DNA of 64,000 nt, from the NCBI RefSeq assembly GCF_019175385.1, contig NC_083346.1, positions 85,512,543 through 85,576,542 on the forward strand, given 5' to 3'. The notes beneath the pieces are model-generated. The model was not told where the DNA came from. It was given only the letters and a program-made list of their open reading frames with translations, and did not search any database. This DNA comes from Lycium barbarum. Its lineage: Eukaryota > Streptophyta > Magnoliopsida > Solanales > Solanaceae. Positions within the stretch are counted from its first letter, which is position 1. Each line of letters begins with the position of its first letter. Below, piece after piece: positions 1 to 11,585 of this stretch. A program made the position numbers and the translations under genes.

Positions 1-566
1 GGAATATGATAGAAGTATGATTAAAGGTATATTTCTCAATATATAGGTTCGGGTGAAGGGAAAGCATCAGAGTAAGGGATCCTTTAAGTGGTGGCTTGAC
101 GGATAAGGTATGTAAGGTGTTCATTTCTCTCTTTCCTTGGCATGAATCTAACTAGAGCATGAACATGAACATTCCCTAATAAATCACTCCATTCCTATGT
201 CATGTAGCTCAATGTTAATGTCTTAGTTATTTGATTGATTCTTGGTATATTATCATGTTTATCATCATTATGTTATTTCTTTGGATTCGATACGAATTTC
301 ATAATTTGTTCGGAGGCCACCGACCTTATGTCACTCCGACTAGGTATTGGCTTTTATTGGGCTCTCGTGCATTCTATTTACATTATATATATGTAACATA
401 TGATATTTATGGATCGGTTCGTACGTTCCTCAGCACTAACATATGATATTTATGGACCGGGTCGTATGTTCCTCGGCACTAACATATGATATTTGTGAAC
501 CGGGCCGTACGTTCCTCGGCACTAACATATGATATTTTTGGATCGGGTCGTATGTTCCTCGGCACT
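1..566 (+). mobile_element. 5' LTR of element L1 (interior part, starts before window)
   Basis: This stretch matches the interior of the complete LTR at 4443-7727 in order. It has a splice-donor-like site around 107-118, the GGCATG box near 140, and the block about 318-345 (GGCCACCGACCTTATGTC) that recurs at 6766-6783. The match is clear but divergent. The LTR is interrupted after about 566 by an inverted LTR-like segment and resumes only for its last 28 bases (2226-2253). No gene is visible; short ORFs such as 231-446 lie inside LTR sequence. L1's left LTR end and left flank are outside the window. Confidence 0.6.
395..566 (+). repeat. 43-bp tandem repeat, four copies, inside an LTR
   Basis: Four head-to-tail copies of exactly 43 bp start at 395, 438, 481 and 524. 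Each begins AACATATGATATT and ends CCTCGGCACT, with a few substitutions and no length changes. The copies contain the GG[AG]CCGGG[TC]CGTA[TC] core also found in repeats of other LTRs here. This is not a CRISPR array: the copies are contiguous and have no spacers. Confidence 0.9.
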
Positions 567-654
567 AACAACTTTAGGCTCCATAAAGCCATCTACGAAG
601 GTTTCAGAGAGATTCAGACACCGTAGCAAAAGTTATGGAGGTTTGAACATTCTT

Positions 655-2225
655 TTAATCAAATATAAGGAATATGCTTCAATTGCGCTGAATGAATAGT
701 GGCCAAAATTAAACTTGGATTTCCAAGAACAGAATTATCCCCGAGGGTCCGATCTTAACCTAGTATAACTAGGACATGCCAAAAGAAGGAAAGGTAGGCT
801 TTACATACCTGGATTGCGCCTTACGCTCGTCAAATCTCAACTCCCGTTTCGTCCAAAAACTGCAAATGGTCACTTTTACCAGTTACTATTCATGAAAGTT
901 AACATTTTAACCTTTGGGTTATACTTGGCTACCGAAATTTCGGCAGCACTTCCCCTATACATTTGACACCCCGAGAATTTAACTCGGCTCAACACAACCA
1001 ATAACAACCCAACAACAACATCAACAATTTTTCATAATTCACAATAAGACATAATATAACACCATTAGTCTACTTTCCAATGTAATGCCATAATTCTTCC
1101 AACACTTCCAAATCAATGCCAACTTACATCATTCTTTCCATTAAGTCACTACTTTTCCAATTTTTCCTAACCTTGAACATACAAGTTCGTTATACACTTC
1201 CATCTTCCAAATTCATCAACAATAATCATAATTTGCCTCTTGATACATTCATTTTCCATTTTTACATAAATCATAACAAAGTTGCATATTCTCTTACAAC
1301 AACTTAATAACCATTTTTCCAAGACAATAAAGATTGTTATCTTTCCATTCACTTCACCATAACACACTTAGCATACAAACAAGATCAAATTCATATTCCA
1401 TACCCAACATAGCACCACACGGCCACTTCCTACATTCTCCAATTTTCACTAATTCATTTCACTTTCATTTCTAACACAATTTCCATCATACTACAACTAA
1501 ATTACATCATGAATTCAAGCCATCTTAAACATACAATTCACGCATAAATTCGGCCACCATGAACACCATCCCAACACACAAAGTTTCCATGTTTTTCATT
1601 CATTCACACATACTACAACATACATACATATATCTTATGGCATGAAAATGGAAAAATCCTTACCTTTCTTCAAGTTCTTCACTTGGAGGTTAAAATTGTT
1701 TTCTTGCCACAATACTTATACCAACTTGTAGAGGGCCTTGAGTTTAGCACTAATCTCACAACCAAAGAATTTTTGAACCAAAGATTTGGGCTCCAAATTT
1801 TTTTTCTTTCTTTTCTTTCTCTTTCTCTTCTCAAACCCGAAATGCTCCCTTTCTTTTTCTTTGTTTGTTCTTGTTCCTTTTTCTTGAAGCTTCCTTACAC
1901 TTATCCATTATATGGACTTATCACGTAATAAAAATTAATAATTCCATGGGCCAAGGCCTACATGGCCGGTTAGGCCCCTTAAAATTGGGCCTCACTTCAC
2001 CTTTTTTTTTTTAGCCCAAAATGGTTGGCTAATTATTGTAATTCATACGGCAAATTTTCAAAATTCCATTTTTTTTTTTTTTTGCCCTTGGCCTCCTTTC
2101 GTAATTCCGCACCATTGAATTCATAACCTACACATTCATACCAAGTAAGGTTCAATTGTGGCCTTATTCATCACAAGTCCATTTATCTTGAATTTTTCGA
2201 ATAAACAAAAATGTCGGATGTAACA
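655..2225 (-). mobile_element. Inverted LTR-like segment inserted in the L1 5' LTR
   Basis: Read on the minus strand this is LTR-like. The right edge (2225 downward) begins TGTTACATCCGACA. Further along are a donor-type site (complement of about 806-831), the GGCATG box, and the CTGCCGAA palindrome at 929-946. It lies between L1 LTR interior sequence on the left and the last 28 bp of the L1 LTR on the right, so it looks like an LTR fragment inserted in opposite orientation. I could not find its left end (no TGTCAC-type terminus) or a duplication, so truncation or rearrangement is likely. No coding sequence; poly-T runs occur near 2010 and 2075. Confidence 0.5.
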
Positions 2226-2269
2226 CACACCCTAGTAAAGTCGGGGTGTGACAAAGTGGTATTAGAGCA
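2226..2269 (+). promoter_or_regulatory. L1 5' LTR terminus and primer binding site
   Basis: The last 28 bases of the LTR (2226-2253, ending GGGTGTGACA) match the end of the 3' LTR at 7700-7727. Three bases later comes TGGTATTAGAGC (2257-2268), which differs by one base from the initiator-Met-tRNA-type PBS TGGTATCAGAGC. This fixes plus orientation and the start of the internal domain. Confidence 0.85.
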
Positions 2270-2311
2270 GGTCGGTCCAAGGGTTGTCTGCAAAGTCGTG
2301 TCCAGTAGAGT

Positions 2312-2351
2312 CCTGTTTATGGGTGTGAAGCCGGCCACAATCATAAACAGG
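2312..2351 (+). promoter_or_regulatory. Leader hairpin downstream of PBS (L1)
   Basis: CCTGTTTAT (2312-2320) pairs perfectly with ATAAACAGG (2343-2351). The same hairpin recurs at the same place in O (46034-46063), P2 (52481-52519) and M1 (10303-10340, minus). The pair at stem position 2 changes compatibly: C-G here, T-A in P2, T-G in O. It is a candidate packaging or dimerisation signal; function is inferred. Confidence 0.6.
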
Positions 2352-4406
2352 AGGCTGCAGGGCATCTAGGAAATATTGACCTTCTTTCTGTCTTAGATCG
2401 TGCGATAGAGCCAAATCATAAGGAATAAGATTTCCCTATATGAGCTATATGTATGACGAAAGAAAACGAGCAAGGCTGCGGAAGCTTATAAAGGTAAGTC
2501 CCGACGTAATTGTTCTGTTACCTGAACTGGAAGTATTGGATGGCGGGGATGTGCCATATAGTCGTACGTTCTGTGAGGCCTTGATGACATTGGCCGCATA
2601 CAGGTTTTGAATAATAGGAACAGTAAAGAAGGTTCTGCCAGAACGGGTACGCCCCACAGGAAGAAGTATGGGAAAGAAATACTGTGAATAGGTAATAAGT
2701 GAAATGCGTTGGTTCAGAAAGGTTATGGATTTGGGCGTGGCAAAAAAGGTAAGGTCGCTATCATTGGGAATCTGGAAGCCCAAGACAGGAGGTAGTCATA
2801 CACACAGGCGGAAGGTGAGCATCGGGAACCAAAAGGGTAAAACGGTAATTACAAAAGAAGGGACGTGTTACGAAAATGTTTTGGGAACTGTAAGACTTTG
2901 ACTTGCTCCAGAGCATGCAATAAAGGTCATGTGAGGAAGCTGACGCGAAAATATCAGCATTAAGGCACCGAATTCCAGCGAAGTTTTTGGGTTAAGCGTG
3001 CTCAGGTGGGAGCAATTCCATGATGGGTGACCCCCTGCGAAGTTGGTAAGAAATTTTATAAATTGAGACATAAGAGACAAACGAAAAGTTAAGTTAGTCT
3101 AAGGAAAAACTAGAGTGTATGGGATTGTTGGAGACCACAAGGAGGTACATAGGACGCGACAAATTAGATTGGTGAAGAGACAGAAAGTGCATGGCAGCCT
3201 GGGAATTAAGATAGGCTTGAACAGCATTTGGGCGTACTTTGTGGGATAATTGATAGTAATTATATACATATATATATGTGAAGATGTTGAATATTCCAAA
3301 ATGATTGTATAGGTGAATCTCAGAGTTCCAGTAACCGACACTATGACAAGGAAGGCATTAATTAGACAAAGGAATCGAAGCCCGAGTGATAGCGAAAGTA
3401 AATGGTACTGGTGCTATAAGGTAAGCTGTTAGTGCTTCTGGGACAGATTAAGATTGAAGAATCTAATACAGTAATAGTTGGAAAGGAAAAGGGGTGAGTT
3501 AATGGAGAATAAGGAGACCAGAGGGCACGGAAGGGTCAACGATAAGAAATCGCAGTGAAAGAAAAGTAAGAAAAGGTAGTGAGGGAAAGCCCGAGAGAAA
3601 CTATCGACGAGACACGAGACTACTTGGGCCAAGAATTTAAAAAGGATAGGTGTGAGAAGGGATAGAGTGTTGCAATATAGATCAAAAGGAAGAAATGTGG
3701 AGTTTAAGGATCGATTCCAATAAGTAGGGCCAAAGGAATAGTTTCTAAGTTTAGAACCCATATGAAGACATAGCAAGAGAAGGAAGATACTCGAAGGCGG
3801 TCAGCATATAAGGGGTCCCCTAAAGGGGGGAGATCATATTAGACCTAAAAAGGGATTGCAACACTATCAAGTGTCAAAAAAAAAAAATAGAAATCTATTA
3901 GCTTGGAATCAAAGTTTAAAATATGTCGGCATGTCGCAAGAAACTTGGGAGAAGAGTAGAAGCGAAACAACAATGAGTGTAGTAAGAGATAGACCTGAGG
4001 ATAAAGAAATAGCCTATGGCTACATCGAATCATTAAGTAAGGATTGCGTACTAAGACATGGCTTCCGTTAAGGTGCAGTGATGAGACAACAATAGAAAAG
4101 GAAAGACCGGAAAGAACAGGGATGATGAGGTGACATAGTGAGTTAGAAGAACCTATGGCATGGAGCAATGACTCGTGAAGGGTCAAGGAGTTCGATTATA
4201 AGGAAAACAATGTAAAGGATAAGGAGCGGGCATAATGGAAAGAGCAGCTATAAAAGAAACCCATGACATGGAATGAGGACTCATGTAAGGATCCAGGAGT
4301 TCGATAGTAAGGAAAGTAGGATAACAGATATGGATTGGACATAGAGAAAAGGGAAACTATAAAGGAACCCCTCCCGAAGTGCTACAAGACCCCACAAGGT
4401 CAGTTG

Positions 4407-4442
4407 AACATTCGAGGACGTATGTTCTAAAGGGGGGGAGGA
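4407..4442 (+). promoter_or_regulatory. Polypurine tract with adjacent hairpin (L1)
   Basis: AAAGGGGGGGAGGA (4429-4442) directly abuts the LTR start TGTTATAG, as expected for the plus-strand primer of reverse transcription. Immediately upstream, 4407-4426 forms a stem-loop AACATTCG / loop AGGA / CGTATGTT with one mismatch. The perfect version is present at 63671-63690 and in minus elements at 17053-17072 and 22071-22090. Confidence 0.85.
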
Positions 4443-6976
4443 TGTTATAGCCCGTATTTTGCACGTTTGGATATTTCAAAGTCGTCGTGGAAAGTTAAAG
4501 GCCAGACCATTTTCAAAATTTTTTTGTGCACAAGTTAGTTATGAATATCATTTATGAATATTATTGGACGGAAATATTGAGAAAGGTTAAGGGAAAAAAG
4601 GAGAAATTTCAAAATGGTAAATGGTAATATTAAGGAAAGTCGAGGGGCAAAATGGGAATTTCACAAGGTATTCAAGAAAGTTCTTGAGGGACCAAAGTGT
4701 ACATGGTAAGATATTAGGTCATCTTTTATTCTAAGAAAAATTCAAAAAAAAAGGGGGGAATTCTCTAGAGAAAGAAAGGATGGCCAAGTGTCCGCATTCT
4801 TGCTTAAGGGGCCTAAGTGTATATATAAAGAAGTGGTGGCTAAAATGAAACAAGTAAGTCATCCTTTATTTAAGAGAATTCAAGAAAAAGGATGAAAGCT
4901 CTAGAAGAAGAAAAGAATAAATGAATAAAGAGAGCATGTGCTTCTCACATGCTTGAAGAAGCCAAGTATATATATAGTTAGGAGAGGTCATCTTTTTAAA
5001 TCAAGAAGTTGTAGAGAAAGGAAAAAATAAATATAGAAGAAGGAGAAAGAGGAGGGGCCAATTCGGCCAAGAAGGAGGGGAAAGAGAAGACCAAAAATCT
5101 TGCCCCAAAAATTCATTTCTCATAGTATTTCTACTAATTCAAAGATGCTCTCCAACATGGTATAATTGTTGAAGCAAGAGAATTACTCTTTGGTGCAAAA
5201 CTCCAACCTTAGCTAAGTTGAGAAGTTGTGAAGGAAAGGTAAGAATTCATCTCCTTGATTATGTTATGAATGGTTTGGTATGTTGTAGTATGTGGGAAAG
5301 AATAGAATTCATAAGAAAATATGGATGTTGAAGTTGTAGCCGAGCATGGTGTGTGTGTGGCCTTGTATGTGTTGTTGTATGTAAGTATAATGAACTAAAT
5401 TTATGTAGTAGGTTCGTTGTTGTTGTAATGCATGAAAAAAATGAAAATCCATGGAAATATGCATGATGTAGTTGTGGCCGACTAAGGGGCTGTTTTGGTA
5501 GCTATGGTAAATTGATTTTATTTGATATTCTAATTGTTGTTAATGTGGATTCTATGATGAAAATGATGGTTTGGTAGTTTGAAATGAAGTCGTCGATGTG
5601 TAGATTGTTGATGTGGTTCTTGAAGTTAAAGGTAAGAAATGTGTTATTGATGTTTCATTTAATTTGGAAGGTTGCGGATTATGTTGTGGTAGTTGGTTGG
5701 AATCTAAACAAAACGCCGTTGAATTATGTGAAACGAGTTATTAATGTTAGAAGGTGTTTTGAGTAAAATTATTGAAATTGTTGGTATGATTGTTGGCATT
5801 GTGTTGATAGTTTGGCCGGGTTGAATTCCCGGATTGTTGTTGATTGAAATTGGCCAAGATAGATTCTTGGGGACGATGTATTTACAGGGGAAATGCTGCC
5901 GAACTTTCGGCAGACAAATGTTACTTTAAAATCCCACTTCTAAAGGCTCTAATCAAGTTTTGGTAAACATGACCAATTTATAGATTTTGGCGGATTTGGA
6001 ACGTGAAATTGGAGTTGCATAAGGAGCGGAAAAGGTATGTAAGACTTTACCCTTCCTTCTTTGGCATGTCTTAGATGTAATAGGATTGGATACGGGCCTC
6101 GGGGACGATCCTATCCCTAGAAATCCGAAATTGAATTTGGCCTTTTTTCATTCAGTAAGATTGATTTCAAAATGTTATCAAATGTTGGGAAACTACCTAA
6201 ACAACTAGAAATTGCACCAATGAGATCCGACTACCCTAAAACCCTCACAAGTGACGTCATGAAGTGTAATGTACGTAAATTTGGTACGCCGCCTCATTTG
6301 ACCCGAGGTCGGCCCATTGTCCCCGGATTTCCCTTATTGTTCTGTTTGATCTATTTTGTAGCAGAATCCAAAGAAAACTTTTGATCCTTATTCCGTTCAT
6401 CGAATGACGAGTACTGTAACTATGCTAACAAGGATACTCCTATGATGACAATGATAATGATGATGTTAAGAAAGACAATATGCCTATGATAAGTATGACA
6501 AGAATGATTCCATGACTAAGAGTCTTGAGCTAAGAATCTAATGAGAATGTGGAAGTGTTATACTAGTTCTTGAACCTCAATTCTATTCCTTAGCTATGAC
6601 AATAGTTTCTAAAAGACTTCAAAGCATATGAATTGGCGGTTATAATGCCCATGATTTCATTCTATGCTCTCTCTTAAGGCTATTTTCCGTTGGTAGTCTC
6701 ACCTTAAAATACTCGTTCCTTCAAGGTGAGACAAAGTGACCATGATTATTCCATAATGTAATCGGAGGTCACCGACCTTATGTCACTCCGATGGACACAT
6801 GACTCTCTTTGGGCTCTCATGCATGCCAATTGTATGACACATGTATATGAATGTGAATATTTATATGTATATGTATATGGGGAAAGGGGAAGGGCCACTG
6901 TTAAATCACCACCTGATTCAGCTGGATTTCGTCCCGGACGCGGGATATGGGAGAGCCGAATACGGCGTCTGTATAT

Positions 6977-7014
<38 letters not shown>

Positions 7015-7727
7015 GTTGGGACACTGTTGGGGAGGGGGGTGGGAGAGCCGATGTACTCCGCGTCTGTGAATGTAAATAAAGAACACCGTTTTCTGAAATG
7101 TTCTGTTTTCTGTATATGTAAATAAGAAGCACCGTTTTTCTGAATAAGAAACTAAGCATGCATGGCATCCGCAGAAAGGCATTCATATGTACAGGTTACA
7201 TCTGTCCCAGGATAATCTCCATATGTCTATTCCGTTATTATTCATACTGTATATTCCTTTATTATGTTACTATTCATGCCTTACATACTCAGTACATTAC
7301 TCGTACTGACCCCTCTTCTTCGGGGGCTGCGTTCATGCCGCGCAGGTACACCAGATGAGCCACAGCTATCATAGAAGATGTTCTAACGGAGTTGGCAGGC
7401 TCCACTTGTTCTGGAGTGCTGCCGAGTCAGAGTATCTGAGCTATGATGTATGTTTGATGTTAGAGACTTTGCAGACAGAGTCGTATGTATTGGGATGTCA
7501 GTCTGTAAGCGGATCCAGCAGCCGATATGTTATTATGTTTCATGTCACGAGTCTTATATGATGTCAGATTTTACTTATGAGAAAAAAAAATATGTGGGAG
7601 AGCTTACTATGTATTTCTTTCTTAATTGATTCAAGAGTTTCTATACGTAACAAGAGTCAGCGGGTTCGCTCGGCTCCAGATATGGGGTCGGGTGCCCATC
7701 ACACCCTAGTAAAGTCGGGGTGTGACA
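4443..7727 (+). mobile_element. 3' LTR of element L1 (3,285 bp)
   Basis: Starts TGTTATAGCCCG after the PPT and ends GGGGTGTGACA, where the pol reading frame of minus element M1 begins abruptly. Candidate landmarks in order: TATA boxes (TATATATAAAG about 4820-4830; another about 4966), a donor-like AAG/GTAAGA at 5239, the 18-bp palindrome CTGCCGAACTTTCGGCAG (5896-5913), a second donor-like AAG/GTATGTAAG at 6035, a TA microsatellite, and the double hairpin at 7290-7326. The same family supplies the solo LTR at 58932-62170. The bases 7728-7732 (CTTAC) should be one TSD copy; the other is outside the window. Confidence 0.85.
6979..7011. repeat. TA microsatellite in L1 3' LTR
   Basis: An uninterrupted (TA)n run of about 33 bases. 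Similar runs lie in other LTRs of the window (10566, 11527, 24488, 28726, 59355), so they seem to be a recurring feature of these LTRs rather than part of a gene. Confidence 0.9.
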
Positions 7728-9240
7728 CTTACCATGCTGCATTAATACACAACCCAAACCAATACCTGAAGCATCACAATAAATCACATAGCCCTTTGTT
7801 CCTTCTGGAAGAGTCAAGACGGGTGCTGAGATCAACTTGTCTTTCAATATCTTAAAACTCCGCTCATATGTATCTTTCCACTAGAACTTAGCAGACTTCT
7901 GAGTCAAATTGGTCAATGGGGCTGAAAGAGAAGAAAATCCTTCCACAAACCTTCTATAATATCCAGCTAGGCCCAAGAAGCTACGTATCTCCATTGGTGT
8001 CTTGGGCCTTGAAAAATTCTTCACAGCTTCAATCTTTTGAGTGTCCACTCTAATGCCTTCATCTGAAATAATGTGACCCAGAAAAGCCACAGATTTCAAC
8101 CAGAATTCACATTTGGAAAACTTCGCATATAATTCTCTATCTCAAAGAATTCTAAGCATTGCACGTAGATGATCTACATAGTCAGCCTCTGTCGGTGAAT
8201 AAACCAGAATATCATCTACAAACACGATCACAAACAACTCTAGGAAGGGTCTGAATACACGATTCATCAATTCCATGAATACAACTGGAGCATTAGTTAA
8301 CCTGAATGACATGACACGGAACTTATAGTGCCCGTATCTAGTCCTATATGCCGTCTTTGGAATGACTTCCTCCTTCACCCTAACCTAATGATATCCGGAT
8401 CTAAAATCTATCTTCGTAAAATAATTGGCCCCTTGCAATTGATCAAATAAATCATCAATCCTCAGGAGCGGATACTTATTCTTTACAGTAACTTTCTTCA
8501 ATTGCTATAATCAATGCACATTCACAAGGATCCATCCTTCTTTCTTACAAATAATATCGGCGCTCCCCACGGCGATATACTGGGCCTAACAAAACCTTTC
8601 TTAAGTAAATCTTTCAATTCTTTCAACTCCGCATGTGTCATTCTATAAGGATGGATAGATATTGCCTGAGTATCCGGCAATAGATCAATAGTGAAATCAA
8701 TTTCCCGTTCTAGCGGTATGCCTGGATGCTCATCTGGCAATACCTCTGGAAACTCATTGACCACAGGGACAGACTGAAGGGTCGATGAATCTGTTTGCAC
8801 ATCCTGAACTCAAACTAGGTGATAAATATACCCTTTCTTGAACAACTTTCTTGCCTTAAGGTAGGAAACAAACGTACCCCTCGGCGAAGTAGCTTTTCCT
8901 TTCCACTCTAGGATTGGCTCATCGAGAAACTAGAATCGAACTATTTTTTTTCTGCAATTGACCTTAGCATAATAGGAAGCCAACCAATCCATGCCCATAA
9001 TAACGTCAAAATCAATCATGTCTAACTCGATCAAGTCTGCTAGGGTATGGCAGTTACAAACTATCACAACACAGCCTCGATATACTCGCGTACCTATAAC
9101 TGGATCACCGACTGGCGTCGACACCTTAAATGGCTATCTCCCAAACTTGCTAGCACAAATGGAGTGAAATATGATAAGGTGGAACCTGGATCAACCAGTG
9201 CATATATATCATAGGAAGAAACTAGTAATATACCTAAGGT
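7728..9240 (-). pseudogene. pol: M1 pol relic: protease, RT and start of RNase H
   Basis: Minus-strand Ty3/Gypsy pol, read from 9240 down to 7728. Protease C-terminal part at 9124-8930 ([11 protein letters not shown]). RT at about 8800-8000 keeps [26 protein letters not shown] with its catalytic aspartate, and FVDDILVYS. Then [14 protein letters not shown], and RNase H starts with [18 protein letters not shown]. The frame is cut at that point by the L1 LTR (7727/7728), so integrase and the 3' LTR lie left of the window. In-frame stops and shifts, for example near 8800-8820, 8505-8520, 8390, 8140 and 7880, make it a pseudogene. Sequence and domain order match P2 closely. Confidence 0.88.
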
Positions 9241-10198
9241 CCACTCCCTACTGAATGAAATAAATACTGGGAATGCTGCTGTCTCTGTCCTCCCCTAAAC
9301 TCACCAGCAATATCTAAGGATCTGGCCATCTTGCCATGGCCCAGGTCACACTCGCGCTCTGTCCTCCGATGGCGTTTACGATCCTCTAAATTCTGCGCAT
9401 ATGCCTGTATGAGGGAAATATCCATGCCCGACTATAATGCAGCTATCGTACACTCATCTATCAAATGTGGCCCTAGACCCGCCACGAAGCGATGAAATCT
9501 GTCCTCCATCTCAGCTACCACGGCTGGGGCATATCTAGCCAAGGAATCAAAGTGTACGTAATACTCCTGAATAATACTCCTGAACACTCATACTGCCCTG
9601 CTCAATGCACAAAAATCTATCTGTTCGGGCCCTGTCTGACTTCCGGTGGTAAATAATGACGAATAAAAGCATCTGAAAACTCTCACCAAATGGCTGGAAG
9701 AGCATTCTTTCCCCTAGATAGCTCACATGCCTGATACCACTGTAATGCAATATCACGGAGCCTATAAAATGCCAGCTCCACTGACTCGACCTCATCAGCA
9801 TGCATAACCCTCAAAGTTCGCTACATACTATCAATAAAATCCTGAGAATCCATATTTTTCTTTAACACAGAAAACTCTGGAGGGTCTAACCCTAGAAAAG
9901 TCTTAACCCTCTCACTGCCCACTAGGTCTGCCTGATCAACACCAACTCCCTTATGCTGCGCCTGAGCGGCTACTAATCTGGTCAATAGCTGTATAGTATC
10001 CCGCATATCCTGGCCCGGTGCATCTGGCTAAGGAATTGGGGGCACTAGGGCAGGTGCTAGAGGGAGTGTGTGCGAAGTCTAGGATAGGCTCTCACTCTGG
10101 GACTCTCCCCGAGCCCTGGTAGTCCGCTGAGTACCGCTGGTGGCCTCACCAGCCACTCACTTGCCTTTCTAGGCGGTTGTAGCTTTCTTGCGAGGCAT
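9234..10198 (-). pseudogene. gag: M1 gag relic lacking the zinc knuckle
   Basis: The ATG is at 10198-10196 (MPRKKATTA), followed at once by TAG (10171-10169). It continues with gag blocks similar to P2: FLGLDPPEFSV, QDFIDSM, then further capsid fragments in changing frames, ending with MDISLIQAYAQNLEDRKR and an arginine-rich stretch near 9300. In P2 this point is followed by about 150 residues with a CCHC knuckle before protease. In M1 protease-like sequence follows almost directly (about 9230), so the knuckle region is deleted. The ATG is preceded by a splice-acceptor-like GATTTCAG (complement of 10201-10208). Confidence 0.8.
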
Positions 10199-10400
10199 CG
10201 CTGAAATCAGAACAAACTATTAGGAAGAGAAATCTTAACGCACAGCTCTATCACACGATCTAAGAGAGAAAGAATGGTAATTTCCTAAATGTCCTGTAGC
10301 CTCCTATTTATAAGTGTGGTGCATGACACACCCATAAAGAAGACTCTACTAGACACGGTCTGTAGACAACCCTAGGACAAAACTGCTCTGATACCACTTC
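10199..10400 (-). promoter_or_regulatory. M1 leader and primer binding site
   Basis: The PBS is the complement of 10385-10396 (TGGTATCAGAGC), four bases from the LTR end. The leader to the left carries, on the minus strand, the CTAGTAGAGTC stretch, the hairpin (complement of 10303-10340), and AGATCGTGTGATAGAG (complement of about 10245-10260). All are shared with O, P2 and L1. The leader ends in the acceptor-like TTTCAG two bases before the gag ATG. Confidence 0.85.
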
Positions 10401-10563
10401 TGTCACGACCCAACCCGATGGGCCGCAATAAGTGTCTGATCTCTGGTGACAAAACACCCCTACACTTATACCTGGACAAAGCTACATGATAAGGGCCCAC
10501 AAGCAACTGAATCTGGATTAATCGGACTCTTGAAAGAATAATATCAGGAATTGTACATCATGC

Positions 10564-10565
<2 letters not shown>

Positions 10566-10616
<51 letters not shown>
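10566..10616. repeat. TA microsatellite in M1 LTR
   Basis: A (TA)n run of about 50 bases close to the 3' end of the M1 LTR. No other signal is attached to it. Confidence 0.9.
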
Positions 10617-10619
<3 letters not shown>

Positions 10620-11199
10620 TTAAGATAATAATGCAAGCCAACTAGGCTGCTACATGGATTATGCACAAAAGAATGGGAGCCGACAAGGCTACCTCACAAG
10701 TCATCTACATATAACTCTCTACAGACCTCTAATGGAATAAAAGTTGTAGAAAGGACGAAACAGGCCCCGTCATACCCATATGCATATACATCTCAAAAGA
10801 ATGGCATACCAAAATAAATCGCAGCTCCGGATCGAGTGGAGCGCACAAACCACCATTGGATTGGAGACCTATTAAGCTGGACCGCCTGTCTGTTTGTCTG
10901 TACCGGCGGGCATGAACGCAGCCCCCCGAGAAATAGGGGAGTCAGTACGGACAATGTACTAAGTATGCAAGGCATAAGAGTAACATATATGTAAGAATCA
11001 TGAAAGGAATTCGAAACTCATAAACAAACTGACTGTATGAATGCATCTGTATTACTGAAGATACCTCTGTGGTGTATGATATGCACGCACTCTGTAAGAA
11101 TCATGTACATCTGTGTCTACATATATATAAAGTAAACTGTCCATCCATATAGGTACGGTGTCATTATCATCATCACTATCCCACGTTTGGGCATCCCGC

Positions 11200-11476
11200 G
11201 TCCGGCACGATAGTCATCTCACGCCGCCCACTAGTGGTGCTGCCCGGCCATATAGGCACAGTGTTATGCTGCCCGGCTATGTAGGCATGGTGTTATGCTG
11301 CCCGGCCAAATAGGCACAGTGTGTCCGGTACGATAGTCATCTCACGTCGCCCACTAGTGGTGCTGCCCGGCCATATAGGCACGGTGTTATGCTACCCGTC
11401 CATGTAGGCATGGCGTTATGCTGCCCGGCTATGTAGGCATGGTGTTATGCTGCCCGGCCAAATAGGCATGGTGTAG
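11200..11476 (-). repeat. GCCCGGCC tandem repeats in M1 LTR
   Basis: A unit of about 29 bp (CTGCCCGGCCATATAGGCAC followed by GGTGTTATG) recurs at least six times with variants. A longer block, starting with CGGTACGATAGTCATCTCA and ending with the CACTAGTGGTGC stretch, occurs twice (about 11197-11250 and 11325-11375). This is higher-order duplication inside the LTR, at the position where other LTRs here carry unrelated tandem arrays. Confidence 0.8.
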
Positions 11477-11487
11477 GAAAATAGCTG

Positions 11488-11504
11488 AACATACATACAT
11501 ACAC

Positions 11505-11580
<76 letters not shown>
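11488..11580. repeat. CATA/TA microsatellite in M1 LTR
   Basis: (CATA)n from about 11488 passing into (TA)n from about 11527 to 11580. Low-complexity sequence; ORFs across it are meaningless. Confidence 0.9.

Positions 11581-11585
<5 letters not shown>

Larger units (their letters stand above)
2254..4442 (+). mobile_element. Non-coding internal domain of element L1 (LARD-like)
   Basis: About 2.2 kb between PBS and polypurine tract (PPT) with no gag, protease, RT or integrase frame in either orientation; the longest ORFs are about 115 codons and have no family motif. The strand is purine-rich (many AAGGA/GAAG runs), most clearly at 3440-4370. The first 200 bases match the leader of elements O and P2 (the CTAGTAGAGTC-like stretch, leader hairpin, and AGATCGTGCGATAGAG at 2396-2411). 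Long LTRs plus a conserved non-coding core fit a large retrotransposon derivative (LARD) that needs proteins in trans. An old autonomous element that lost its genes is the alternative. Confidence 0.7.

Noticed and set aside
395..566. CRISPR-like array of regular repeats
   Set aside because: The 43-bp copies are contiguous without unique spacers, lie inside an LTR, and the window is eukaryotic.
6746..7186. 146-codon minus-strand ORF in the L1 LTR
   Set aside because: It crosses a TA microsatellite (IYIYIY run) and lies within an LTR; no supporting motif.
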